From contig NZ_AP018222.1 in NCBI RefSeq assembly GCF_002368035.1, positions 2,954,534-3,018,533 on the forward strand: a stretch of 64,000 bases of DNA, in the 5' to 3' direction. Source of the DNA: Nostoc linckia NIES-25. GTDB lineage: Bacteria; Cyanobacteriota; Cyanobacteriia; Cyanobacteriales; Nostocaceae. The number at the start of each line of letters is the position of its first letter. Position 1 is the first letter of the stretch. This document shows, piece by piece, positions 19,501-27,309 of this stretch. The notes under the pieces are model-generated. The model searched no databases. It saw only the letters and a program-made list of their open reading frames with translations, and was not told the DNA's origin. A program made the translations under genes and the position numbers.

Positions 19501-20251
19501 CTGGAATGATATCCAAGCAAATGACCATAAAGTATTGTGTAAACCTATCTCTATTTCTGAGGCTATTGCTAATAGTATAAGTTTTAGCCCTACTGATGAT
19601 ATATTCCTGATGGCAGGAAAAGATGGCACAATAAAAGTTTTTGATCTCAAAGGTAAGCTACTAGCTCAAAAGCCTACGGACGAAGAGAATTTAATAATGG
19701 TAACTTTAAGTCACAACGGTAAGATTATTGCCTCAACCAGCAATGATAAGACAGTAAAGTTGTGGAAATTTGATAATGAGAAACTATCTCAAATTCTTGA
19801 ACCTCTAACAGATTTTGAAGAGAATGTTTATCATGTCAGTTTTAGTAATGACGATCAGAAAATTGCCACAGTCAATCAATCAGGTGATTTTTTTGAAATT
19901 AAACTTTGGGATCTGGATGGCAAGATAATCAAAACTATTAAAGGAAATCACAAAGATTCAATTCGGGACTTGAGATTTAATCAAGATGATCAGATGATTG
20001 CTTTAGTTACCTCGCATTGTTTGGAATTTTGGAATCTAAATGGTATTTTATTACAAAGTATTCAGCTAAATGATATAAATAACGACATAAATAATATCTT
20101 TCGGGCAAGTATTAGCCATGATTGGAGTGCAATTGCCTTATCTTATCCTAAAAATGATTATGAAAATAAAGTGGAATTCTGGAATCTTAATTTGAAAGAA
20201 ACAGTAGAAGATGCTCGTCGCTATCTTGATGAATATCTAAAACTTGGCTGA
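16553..20251 (+). CDS. STAND NTPase (NLR-like) with two N-terminal motif copies and 14 WD40-like repeats
   Basis: A 1232-residue signalling ATPase. Residues 10-26 and 29-45 are two identical copies of YQQNHNQGEIYNAENIN, matching the C-terminus of the upstream small protein. The nSTAND1-type NTPase starts at about 67 (SPYKGLDKF, FFGR), with Walker A GASGSGKSS at 108-116 and Walker B LIYIDQFEEL at 190-199. A winged-helix/linker region runs to about 600. From about 612 to the end are 14 WD40-like repeats, enough for two seven-bladed propellers, which would be the ligand sensor. The gene is clearly AT-rich against its neighbours. It should act with the small protein as a sensor/effector pair. The ATG at 16553 lacks a strong ribosome binding site, so translation may depend on coupling. 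Confidence 0.85.
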   Translation: MNEKLWQKLYQQNHNQGEIYNAENINKSYQQNHNQGEIYNAENINIVKEQIIKISDNEIKTRQLIAASPYKGLDKFDQSDTDLFFGRASLISSLIQVISQKNLILLFGASGSGKSSVILAGLIPKLKEKWRTTFEEFVFKPGKNPFISLSAALMRNNENEAELALEAENNTLVEIITNLKNKKKGKTQWLIYIDQFEELFTNINNERKRNSFINSLVHLYESLQTSQEQTVKIVMTMRADFLEQISFYPNLAGIIQGNMHLIPDMLPNELWLAIEQPAAKHGVVFEEGLVDEIINEFKGQAGLLPLLQYTLDLLWKRDNIIDPNDPTQTQPHPHTDRTLNLITYRELGGVTGALQQRANEIYQSLDQEQQEITKQIFLKLINTVETKSGIKTVSRRAERNEFNGELVENTLIKFIKEKLLVTHNYNLNEETVLTTSNKSPKNSSTVEVAHEILLDSWGKLKEWINDNKKVISIKNWLTNETTYWLRLKNENENKVNEELLKGSRLDELIDLEDKGVFDNLGGLSIDEQQFIQASIKYRDRSEQEKLERILDASISSSQLLFASNNKLDALVNLIKIGDTLQKELEKYEYSRLRFLIIFGKLFNELAEYNSIPAHEGIVSSISFSREEDEIFASVGYQDRIIKFWRRDGTQMKIIDSKHLLPIRDLTFSSDGEMLASASEDGSVKLWQTRILKEPEDSNQFIFIEQYGMPIGHEDDVSSISFNDKRKIIASASSDGTVKLWSYEDNTFKSLLKHKDQVFCVSCSPNGEIIAAGDCNGNVRLWNGDGELLKEFQAHSNSVSTVGFNPDNETLISCSSDKYIKLWHLHKESIEEPIIEFSEDEEVYCATFSPDGKKIASANKDGTIVIRFTDGKLLKTLKGHRGFVSKVIFSPDGKFLISSGEDGTIKFWHCQSRFEGHDDEIWGIDFSANGETLITASSDKTARLWKRNGDCLRILAHESKVYDAKLSPDGSTVVTVTVDGVIRIWNDIQANDHKVLCKPISISEAIANSISFSPTDDIFLMAGKDGTIKVFDLKGKLLAQKPTDEENLIMVTLSHNGKIIASTSNDKTVKLWKFDNEKLSQILEPLTDFEENVYHVSFSNDDQKIATVNQSGDFFEIKLWDLDGKIIKTIKGNHKDSIRDLRFNQDDQMIALVTSHCLEFWNLNGILLQSIQLNDINNDINNIFRASISHDWSAIALSYPKNDYENKVEFWNLNLKETVEDARRYLDEYLKLG
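16580..16687 (+). repeat. Exact 51-bp tandem repeat encoding the signalling motif
   Basis: Bases 16580-16630 and 16637-16687 are identical over 51 bp, period 57 bp (19 codons). The related but diverged single copy at the end of the upstream gene is at 16418-16468. Exact identity suggests a recent duplication or ongoing homogenisation of the motif. Confidence 0.9.
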
Positions 20252-20455
20252 GTATGTTTATCAGTCTATATTTACAATTTTTCAACTAAGATAGGCTGTT
20301 ATAGGCAATTTTATGATAATTGCTTACATATTCTCAAATTCCTTTCCACTGATTGAATTGAACTGTTTAGTTATTCTCGGTAAAAGGCTGAGAAAGGCAC
20401 TAAACAAAGTTATCTAAAGCAACTCAAATATACCAAAAATTCTGGAGCTAATTCT

Positions 20456-21688
20456 ATGGAAACCCTAGCTTTCATTCATGCTGCTATTGCCCACGAAAAT
20501 CCGAATCCAGAACCTCAATTGAGAAAATTAAAAAATACCGACCTGAAAGTATCTTGTACTTCTGCGATCGCTTTGGTTACTTCATGTGTGGTAGCGGGTA
20601 CAATAGCTTACGCTGATCCCGTTCAAGCAACTGTGTATTATGGCAACATGGGTTATGATGTCAAAAAACTTCAAACAGCGCTTGGTGGTATTCCTGTTGA
20701 TGGAATTTTTGGTTCTCAGACATTAGCTAGACTTAAATCTTATCAAAGTAAACATAGTCTGGCAGTTGATGGGATTGCTGGGTCTGCAACCCTTTCAAGT
20801 TTGGGATTGTCCACTTCCCCGCAAAATAGAAATACACAACCGGAACGATATGGCAAGCTAAAGTTAATTAATGATACTCCTTATATGGCAATCATTACTC
20901 TACATGAGCCTGGGAAAGAGCAAGCTTCTAAGTACGCCAATATTCCTCCCTGTAGCGAGAGAACACTTCTTAACACATACAGTAGTTCGTGGAAAGTTAG
21001 CTTCAATGGTCAAGAGAGACATTCTATTGGTAAGTTTCTTGATGGAAAGAATTTTCAAGTTCGGACATATAAATTAAATAGCATCAAAGATGCACAAAGC
21101 TGCAAATATGATTTGCAGCAAACGGAGGAAATTACTTGGTGGAAATTTGGAAGGGTCACTTTGGCGAAAGCACCCCAGTATGCTGATGACGCTGCTAAGT
21201 ACATAAGTAGGAATGCAGATGATTTGTTAAAAGCAAAAAAGGTACCAACCCCTACTGTTATGGGGAGTTTGGCAAATGTCGATATGCATGGTCAAATGGC
21301 GGTAGACAAAATGGTGGCAGGAAAGTTAATACAAGACAAAAATAAGCTCACCATATATCATGAAAATATTATCAGCAACTTTAGAAGCAGGTACTTAAAT
21401 AAAGAATTAACAATTGAAGATTTTCCAAAAGTAAAGGACGAATTACAACGGCTAAGTAAAGAGTGCGAACAAATTCTTGGTATAGGATTTAAAGAACTAA
21501 CTAAAGAATTATTTTTGCAGATGATGTCAGATTTTGCGCGTTATTCAATGAATAATAATCAACATATTTATAGTTTGAGTGACAAATCAACATCAAATGA
21601 TTCTACTGCACTACCAAAAACTAAGGAGGTTTCAGCAACTCTAGAATTACAATGTAGTCCTTCTCAAGGTGGAGTTCGTCTATATTAG
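20456..21688 (+). CDS. Peptidoglycan-binding domain protein
   Basis: A 410-residue protein. After a ~30-residue cytoplasmic lead there is one hydrophobic segment (about 38-56, ALVTSCVVAGTIAYA), then a PG_binding_1 domain at about 62-122 (GYDVKKLQTALGGIPVDGIFGSQTL and following). The rest, about 135-410, is not recognised; its first part is beta-rich with two Cys and the last 100 residues look helical. It is probably an envelope protein tethered to peptidoglycan. GGAG precedes the ATG. It starts 204 bp after the STAND gene on the same strand, but a link to that system is not evident. Confidence 0.7.
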   Translation: METLAFIHAAIAHENPNPEPQLRKLKNTDLKVSCTSAIALVTSCVVAGTIAYADPVQATVYYGNMGYDVKKLQTALGGIPVDGIFGSQTLARLKSYQSKHSLAVDGIAGSATLSSLGLSTSPQNRNTQPERYGKLKLINDTPYMAIITLHEPGKEQASKYANIPPCSERTLLNTYSSSWKVSFNGQERHSIGKFLDGKNFQVRTYKLNSIKDAQSCKYDLQQTEEITWWKFGRVTLAKAPQYADDAAKYISRNADDLLKAKKVPTPTVMGSLANVDMHGQMAVDKMVAGKLIQDKNKLTIYHENIISNFRSRYLNKELTIEDFPKVKDELQRLSKECEQILGIGFKELTKELFLQMMSDFARYSMNNNQHIYSLSDKSTSNDSTALPKTKEVSATLELQCSPSQGGVRLY

Positions 21689-21853
21689 TCCAAACAGGAA
21701 AGATAGTGGTAAAGTTTTTCGTCTGAAGGTTTGACCTGTTCAAATTGACGCATCATATACTCTTGGAAGTGCAGCGATCGCTCTTGGCGTTTCATCAATT
21801 GTTGAAAACCAAGAGCGTTGTTTTTTGCGTTCGGGTTAAATCTGTAATACTCC
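21685..21853 (-). pseudogene. Possible C-terminal gene remnant
   Basis: A short minus-strand open frame reads from just after a TAG down to a TAA that overlaps the plus-strand stop of the peptidoglycan-binding protein. It contains MKRQERSLHFQEYMMRQFEQ and ends YHYLSCLD. It looks protein-like rather than random but has no start region, so it may be the tail of a lost gene. Confidence 0.3.
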
Positions 21854-21999
21854 TAATATTCATGCTTCCGTGGAGGCGATCGCTTTAAGATATTGTCCTG
21901 CTGCATTGACACAACTGAGAAAATTACCTATAAAAGTACGGTTTAAAGCAGGCGATGTCTACGACGGGCTACGCCTACGCACTCTTTATATAGAAATAT
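21689..21999. other. Gap with gene remnant and dispersed repeat
   Basis: Besides the remnant at its left end, the gap carries a 29-bp dispersed repeat at 21952-21980, the same one found inside the multi-GAF kinase gene, and several HIP1 octamers. Confidence 0.5.
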
Positions 22000-22395
22000 T
22001 CAAACAAACGGATTCAATGTAGATATACCACAACCCTCAAAATCCTTAATATTTCTAGTAACAGGAGTCATGGAATGTATTTTAGCTGTTGCAGCGATAA
22101 GTATATCAGCTTGCGCTCGCGGTTTACCTTGAGTTCTCAAAAAGCCTCTCAATTCACCCGAACACTTGGCAATTTCTGAGGTAATAGGTAAAATTTCACA
22201 GTGAGTTGTCAAAAAGTTTTCAAACCAAGCTTGGATTCTAGCATTAGGCTTGGCTGTTAAACCATAATAGATTTCCTCAACTGTAATAACGCTTAAGTTA
22301 ATTGATGTGACTGTACTTATCCATGCTGTCACCCCTGGATTTGGCATCAGTCGAGTTAATTCACTGATAATATTAGTGTCACAAAGACTGCTCAT
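22000..22395 (-). CDS. VapC-type PIN-domain toxin
   Basis: A 131-residue PIN-domain RNase. Acidic active-site residues are visible in CDTNIISEL, in VEEIYYG, in ADILIAATA and in TRNIKDFEG. The family cleaves RNA, often initiator tRNA, and is inhibited by its cognate antitoxin. Its ATG lies inside the last codons of the upstream antitoxin frame (17-bp overlap), the classical toxin-antitoxin arrangement. All toxin active-site motifs are intact although the antitoxin gene is interrupted. Confidence 0.85.
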   Translation of the reverse strand: MSSLCDTNIISELTRLMPNPGVTAWISTVTSINLSVITVEEIYYGLTAKPNARIQAWFENFLTTHCEILPITSEIAKCSGELRGFLRTQGKPRAQADILIAATAKIHSMTPVTRNIKDFEGCGISTLNPFV

Positions 22396-22669
22396 ATTCG
22401 TCGCCAGTAAAAGGATTGTGGCGATCGCTTTGTGCTGGTATCTCTAAACTATAATTTTCTTCGGCACATAACTGTTGAAGTTCTTTAAAGACTTGAGCTA
22501 GAGATGTTTTCGCAGCTTGTTGTCACCAGTTTAAAAATTCTTTAAAAAGCTCAGGATCTACAATAGCAGCCACCAATTCTTCTTGAGTGTAGATTAACTG
22601 AGGTTCTTGGCTAGTGGCATTAATTATTAAGGATAGCTGTTTTGGGGCTTCTTCAAGTGTCCATTTCAT
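22379..22669 (-). pseudogene. Phd/YefM-type antitoxin gene interrupted by an in-frame stop
   Basis: The frame starts MKWTLEEAPKQLSLII, typical of prevent-host-death antitoxins of cyanobacteria. It runs 48 codons to a TGA at 22523-22525, directly after a Trp, then continues open for another 47 codons to a TGA overlapping the toxin start. The region after the stop (QQAAKTSLAQVFKELQQLC onward) reads as normal protein, so the interruption is one substitution. Either a truncated 48-residue DNA-binding part is made, the stop is read through, or the pair is decaying. A sequencing error is also possible. Confidence 0.75.
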
Positions 22670-22703
22670 TCTAAAAATCTCCAAGTTTTGTTAGCTTATT
22701 CTG

Positions 22704-22778
22704 CTAATCGCCGTCAATGTCAGTTTCAAAGTTGGTGCTAACTACTTCCATCATCAGTTTAAGCGATCGCCCCACTAA
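22704..22778 (-). pseudogene. Uma2 gene fragment
   Basis: Minus-strand translation gives LVGRSLKLMMEVVSTNFETD, closely matching LGRSIKLVVEVVSSNWETD of the intact Uma2 gene next door. It is bounded by stops on both sides, so only about 24 codons of a former second copy remain. Confidence 0.7.
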
Positions 22779-22798
22779 TTACGGCTTCTAATATGCTT

Positions 22799-23404
22799 TT
22801 AACGAGGCAGAACGTCATTTAAACGAATATGAAAACCAGAGAAAAGCGGCGAAGTAATTAATTCATTTAGCCGATATTGTTGTTGAATATAAGTGTCTTC
22901 AACCAATTGGCAAACACTGAAAGTAGGTTGTTTTGGTTTACCAATAAATGCCACACCACCCAATCCTCGATAATCTACAATCCAATATTCAGGAATGCCT
23001 AAGAGCGCATATTCCTCAACTTTCCTTGCATAGTCAGTTTCCCAATTGCTGCTAACAACTTCCACCACTAATTTAATTGACCGTCCAAGAGTGATTACGG
23101 GTTCTCGCTCCCACAGGGATTCGCGATCGAGAACGGTTTCATCGAGAACCACGATATCAGGACGACGCGCTGTAGCTGTATCTGCAAAGGGGTAAATTAA
23201 ACAAGTGCGAGGAATAAACCAGGGTAATTGTTCTGCAACAAGGTAGATCCCAATTTGGGTTGCAAGTTTGCCACTCACCGTTTCGTGGGGGCCAGTGGGT
23301 TCCATGTCAATTAGTTCTCCGTCTGCTAGTTCATAGCGGGGATTGTTTTGGTATTGAGAAAGAAAATCTTCAAAGGTAAGGGTTTTTGAGGAGATATGTG
23401 TCAT
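22799..23404 (-). CDS. Uma2 family protein (DUF820, restriction endonuclease-like fold)
   Basis: About 201 residues from the ATG at 23404, with GGAG upstream; a TTG at 23413 is an alternative. Uma2 proteins are abundant in cyanobacteria and have a PD-(D/E)XK-like fold: here RRPDIVVLDE, KLVVEVVSSNWETDYARK and PEYWIVDYRG give the Asp, Glu and Lys positions. The biological role is unknown. A decayed partial copy lies just downstream. Confidence 0.8.
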   Translation of the reverse strand: MTHISSKTLTFEDFLSQYQNNPRYELADGELIDMEPTGPHETVSGKLATQIGIYLVAEQLPWFIPRTCLIYPFADTATARRPDIVVLDETVLDRESLWEREPVITLGRSIKLVVEVVSSNWETDYARKVEEYALLGIPEYWIVDYRGLGGVAFIGKPKQPTFSVCQLVEDTYIQQQYRLNELITSPLFSGFHIRLNDVLPR

Positions 23405-23594
23405 GAAAGTCAATCTCCGAAAAGCAAGTTGTTTTGATTGAAGAAGAATTCAGAACTAAAAGAAATATTCAACCAGTTGACAAACAATAAAATTAGGTTG
23501 TCTGAGTTTACCGATCGATCCCACACCACCCCTAAGCAAAGTTCAAAAAATTTTAGGCAGTGCGTTACGCTGTGTTAACGCACGCTAGAGGTTT

Positions 23595-24002
23595 CTACGG
23601 AACAATCAACACTGGACAAGGCGAAAGATTAATCACGCGAGTGGTGACGCTATCAGTCGCTCCCTCTTCAGTCAAGCCTAGCCCCCGACAACCCATGATG
23701 ATTAAATCCGCCCCGATTTCATCAGCAACATCGCAGATGGTAAAAGCTGGTTTGCCTTGCCTTTCCAAAACTTCAGATTGAATTCCTTGCCCAGAAAATA
23801 AAGATTGGGCACTTTGCAGTAGTTTGGCAACTACCTCTGGTGACACCATTGGATCTCCACTAGGCGCATCTGCGGGTGGTTCTTCAACCACAGACAGCAG
23901 CACCAAGCGGCTGCCGTACTTTTGGACGATGTTGGTAACTACGTCGGCAGCTTCCCGCGTTTCCCGGCTTTGATCGATTGGAAATAGTACTGTCTTAAAC
24001 AT
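23595..24002 (-). CDS. Universal stress protein (UspA family)
   Basis: About 135 residues from the ATG at 24002, with AGG eight bases upstream; an in-frame GTG at 24011 adds three. The fold is recognisable from FKTVLFPIDQSRETREA, then the loop IIMGCRGLGLTEEGATDSVT and the final CPVLIVP. The ATP-binding pattern G-x2-G-x9-G(S/T) is only partly kept, so nucleotide binding is uncertain. It is divergent from pgk with 89 bp between the starts. Confidence 0.85.
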   Translation of the reverse strand: MFKTVLFPIDQSRETREAADVVTNIVQKYGSRLVLLSVVEEPPADAPSGDPMVSPEVVAKLLQSAQSLFSGQGIQSEVLERQGKPAFTICDVADEIGADLIIMGCRGLGLTEEGATDSVTTRVINLSPCPVLIVP

Positions 24003-24091
24003 CTCTATCACCTGGGCACCCCTGACTCCGGTAAAATCTGGATGGTTCTACTTTCAAAACAATAACAAAAAGGCAATCAGGAGAGTTCGCT

Positions 24092-25294
24092 GTGTCCAAA
24101 AAAAGTTTAGCAAGTTTATCTGCGGCTGATATTTCTGGAAAACGCGCCTTAGTGCGGGTTGATTTTAACGTGCCTGTGGACGATGGAGGCAATATCACAG
24201 ACGATACTCGCATTCGCGCTGCTCTGCCAACTATCCAAGATTTGATCCAGAAGGGAGCTAAGGTGATTCTCGTCAGCCATTTTGGGCGTCCCAAAGGTGT
24301 GGATGATAAACTGCGCCTGACACCTGTGGCTAAGCGCCTCTCTGAGTTATTGGGGCAAGAAGTTGTCAAAACTGATGATTCCATTGGCGATGAAGTTGCA
24401 GCTAAGGTGGGGGCGCTGGAAAATGGACAAGTGCTGTTACTGGAAAATGTCCGCTTCTACCCAGAAGAAGAGAAAAATAACCCAGAATTTGCCCAAAAAT
24501 TGGCAGCCAACGCTGATTTTTATGTAAATGATGCTTTTGGTACTGCACACCGCGCCCACGCTTCTACTGAAGGTGTGACTAAATTCCTCAGTCCTTCTGT
24601 GGCTGGATATTTGGTTGAGAAGGAATTAGAGTATCTCCAAAACGCCATTGAAAATCCCCAACGTCCTTTGGCTGCAATTATCGGTGGTTCCAAGGTTTCC
24701 AGCAAAATTGGTGTGATTGAAACCCTCTTAGAGAAGTGCGACAAGCTAATCATCGGCGGTGGGATGATTTTTACCTTCTACAAAGCCCGTGGTTTGAATG
24801 TCGGTAAGTCTTTGGTAGAAGAAGACAAACTAGAACTGGCGAAGTCTTTGGAAGCTAAGGCAAAAGAACGTGGCGTTACCTTCCTGTTACCCACAGATAT
24901 TGTATCGGCAGATAAATTTGCTCCCGATGCGAATGCGACAACTGTCAGCATTGAGAATATCCCTGCTGATGGTATGGGTTTGGATATCGGCCCAGACTCA
25001 GTAAAAGTTTTCCAAGAAGCTCTTGCAGATACCAAAACGGTAATTTGGAACGGGCCAATGGGTGTATTTGAGTTTGATAAGTTTGCAGTAGGTACAGAAG
25101 CGATCGCCCGCACTCTTGCTGAAATTGGCAAAACTGGCACAACCACCATTATCGGCGGCGGCGACTCAGTGGCGGCTGTGGAAAAAGTCGGTTTAGCCGA
25201 ACAAATGAGCCACATTTCCACCGGCGGCGGCGCTAGTTTGGAGTTACTTGAAGGTAAGGTATTACCTGGTATCGCTGCTTTAGATGATGCCTAA
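24092..25294 (+). CDS. pgk: Phosphoglycerate kinase
   Basis: A 400-residue monomeric kinase interconverting 1,3-bisphosphoglycerate + ADP and 3-phosphoglycerate + ATP in glycolysis and the Calvin cycle. The N-terminal VRVDFNVP and SHFGRPKG bind the phosphoglycerate. The nucleotide side shows GGSKVSSKIGVI, NGPMGVFE and TIIGGGDSVAAVEK. Length and motifs are full. The start is GTG at 24092 preceded by AGGAG; no ATG fits the family N-terminus. It is monocistronic. Confidence 0.97.
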   Translation: MSKKSLASLSAADISGKRALVRVDFNVPVDDGGNITDDTRIRAALPTIQDLIQKGAKVILVSHFGRPKGVDDKLRLTPVAKRLSELLGQEVVKTDDSIGDEVAAKVGALENGQVLLLENVRFYPEEEKNNPEFAQKLAANADFYVNDAFGTAHRAHASTEGVTKFLSPSVAGYLVEKELEYLQNAIENPQRPLAAIIGGSKVSSKIGVIETLLEKCDKLIIGGGMIFTFYKARGLNVGKSLVEEDKLELAKSLEAKAKERGVTFLLPTDIVSADKFAPDANATTVSIENIPADGMGLDIGPDSVKVFQEALADTKTVIWNGPMGVFEFDKFAVGTEAIARTLAEIGKTGTTTIIGGGDSVAAVEKVGLAEQMSHISTGGGASLELLEGKVLPGIAALDDA

Positions 25295-25302
25295 GTACAG
25301 AA

Positions 25303-25327
25303 GTAACATGTAACGTTTATATGTTAC
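25303..25327 (+). terminator. Hairpin after pgk
   Basis: Arms GTAACAT and ATGTTAC, 11-base loop, eight bases after the pgk stop. There is only a short TTTT further on, so termination is plausible but not certain. Confidence 0.4.
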
Positions 25328-25356
25328 AGCAATTTTCAGGTAATTAAACCATAGGA

Positions 25357-25382
25357 TAGGGACGCACAGATGTGCGTCCCTA
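25357..25382. repeat. REP-like palindrome
   Basis: TAGGGACGCACA and its complement TGTGCGTCCCTA surround GA. It is related to the palindrome at 13091-13118 (GGGGCGCACAG type), so this is one dispersed family sitting at the ends of genes. Confidence 0.65.
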
Positions 25383-25473
25383 CAGTCACTTGTGGTTCAA
25401 ATAGATGAAAAAAGCTGCAACCCCAGAACTCTTACCAAAGGTTACTTATACCTTCGTGAAGTTGACAACGTTC

Positions 25474-27309
25474 TTAAAAAACGTTGACTTGTAGCGTATA
25501 AGAAAAATCAGGAACAGTGGCGTTACCAGAGAAAGTTCCGCCATCTTGAGGGAAGAGAGCATATTTACTCACTGAAATGGTGTACGTACCCGCACCCAGG
25601 AAAGTGTTGATTAATGACGCAGTGCCACCAGCACCATCGTCGTTACTTGTGATTAAAGCCCCAAAAGCGTCAAACAGACCAAGAACTGTATCTCCTGGAG
25701 ATGTCACTCCAGTGACGATATTCACACTTGCTGCGTCTACTAAAGAGAATGTAAAAAAGTCGAAATCGGGATTACTCCCTGGTTGAACTGTCACTAGTTG
25801 GGCTGAAACATCAACGCTTGAGCCTGATGTTAATGAACCTAATGCTTCAGCAGACAGTATTGTGTTGTTCGTACCTTTTCCAGGAAGTTCGCGCTCAAAA
25901 TTGAAAAGGAAGTCATTAAATGTGACATTGTTTCTTCCCTGCACAATACCTATAATCTCATCTGGCTCCGCTCCCGGTTTGTCTAAGAATATTCGCGTGT
26001 TGGTTCCAACAACTTCTAGACGGTAGTCCAGCGCATTTCCTTTGAGTTGAATTTTATCTTCGCTAGAGTTGAAGTCAGTAATAATAGCTAAGTCGTCAAA
26101 ACCAGGATTAACACTGTTGTTATCGTCGTAATAAACACTTATGAAGTCCCCCAGGATAAATCTATCTGTCCCAGTCCCACCAGTGAAGGTATCAATTTCA
26201 CCTAATCCAGGTGGAAGCAGATTACCACCAGGAGTACCACCACCAAAAACACCGATGAGAACGTCATTTCCAGCCCCGCCATTGAGTCTGTCATCGTCCA
26301 GTCCGCTTCGGAGTCTATCGTCGCCGTCCTCACCGTTGAGGGTATCATTGCCACTACCACCGATTAGTGAGTCATCACCTCCTCTTCCGTTGAGAATGTT
26401 GTTGCCGGGACTGGTACCGCTTATGGTGTTATTAAGACTGTTACCTGTGCCATTGATGGAGCCAGTTCCCGTCAGCGTTAGATTATCTAGATTGGCTCCG
26501 AGTGTGTAACTCACAGAAGACCGGACAGTATCTATGCCTGCATTGGCAGCTTCCGTAATGGTATCAGTAGTACTGTTAATTATGTAAGTGTCATCGCCTA
26601 GTCCACCAATTAGGGTGTCAATACCCAAGCCACCATCAATTGTGTCATTGCCATTGTTACCGGATAATCGGTTATTTTGACCATCACCAACAATGCTGTC
26701 ACTTGCATTTGTACCAACGATATTATCAAAGTTGATTACATTAAATGATATTGTTCCCAAACCAGGAACGTTATTGGCAGAGATAGTTTGGGCTTGCAAG
26801 TTCACTGTGATAGATACTCCTGGCAAAGATGCAGATGTATCTATGGTGTTGTTGGCAACATTCGCATTGGCAATAACTCTTTCTACTTTAAAAACTTGGT
26901 CTTGCCCCAAAGCCCCTTTTTGAATGGTTCCGACACCTGATAAGGTAATGGTTTGATTTAGTTGACTGTAGTCTGCGATATCAAAGCCATCTCCACCATC
27001 AATGCTGTCGTTACCTTGGCTGCCTCGGAAGAAGTCGTTTCCTGCACCGCCGATTAAAGTGTCGTTTCCCGTACCGCCGTTTAGAGTGTCGTTTCCTGTA
27101 CCGCCGTTTAGAGTGTCACTTCCATCTCCACCGTTTAAACTATCGTTCGATGTTCCACCTGCGAGGGAATCGTTACCAGCCAAACCATTCAATGTATCGT
27201 TACCGGAGGTAGTATTGGCATTACCACCACTAGCCCAACCCACTATCGTGTCATTTCCTGAAGTACCATTTTTCGTCTCAGAACCTGTAGTACCGAAAGT
27301 AATTGCCAT
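25474..27309 (-). CDS. Secreted RTX-repeat calcium-binding protein with PPC domain
   Basis: About 611 residues. Ca2+-binding nonapeptide repeats (GGxGxDxLx) occur in blocks at about 35-120, 205-250 and 300-390, with beta-rich spacers between. The C-terminal part, about 480-600, resembles a pre-peptidase C-terminal (PPC) domain (ending TYTISVSKY and onward). There is no classical signal peptide, as expected for type I secretion. No transporter is adjacent. The start is ATG at 27309 with GAGGAAAG just upstream; a TTG four codons earlier is less likely. Confidence 0.82.
   Translation of the reverse strand: MAITFGTTGSETKNGTSGNDTIVGWASGGNANTTSGNDTLNGLAGNDSLAGGTSNDSLNGGDGSDTLNGGTGNDTLNGGTGNDTLIGGAGNDFFRGSQGNDSIDGGDGFDIADYSQLNQTITLSGVGTIQKGALGQDQVFKVERVIANANVANNTIDTSASLPGVSITVNLQAQTISANNVPGLGTISFNVINFDNIVGTNASDSIVGDGQNNRLSGNNGNDTIDGGLGIDTLIGGLGDDTYIINSTTDTITEAANAGIDTVRSSVSYTLGANLDNLTLTGTGSINGTGNSLNNTISGTSPGNNILNGRGGDDSLIGGSGNDTLNGEDGDDRLRSGLDDDRLNGGAGNDVLIGVFGGGTPGGNLLPPGLGEIDTFTGGTGTDRFILGDFISVYYDDNNSVNPGFDDLAIITDFNSSEDKIQLKGNALDYRLEVVGTNTRIFLDKPGAEPDEIIGIVQGRNNVTFNDFLFNFERELPGKGTNNTILSAEALGSLTSGSSVDVSAQLVTVQPGSNPDFDFFTFSLVDAASVNIVTGVTSPGDTVLGLFDAFGALITSNDDGAGGTASLINTFLGAGTYTISVSKYALFPQDGGTFSGNATVPDFSYTLQVNVF

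Noticed and set aside
26141..26509. Long plus-strand frames opposite the RTX gene (also 27002-27340)
   Set aside because: The Ser/Pro/Leu-rich translations are the antisense of GGxGxD repeats; codon periodicity belongs to the minus-strand gene.
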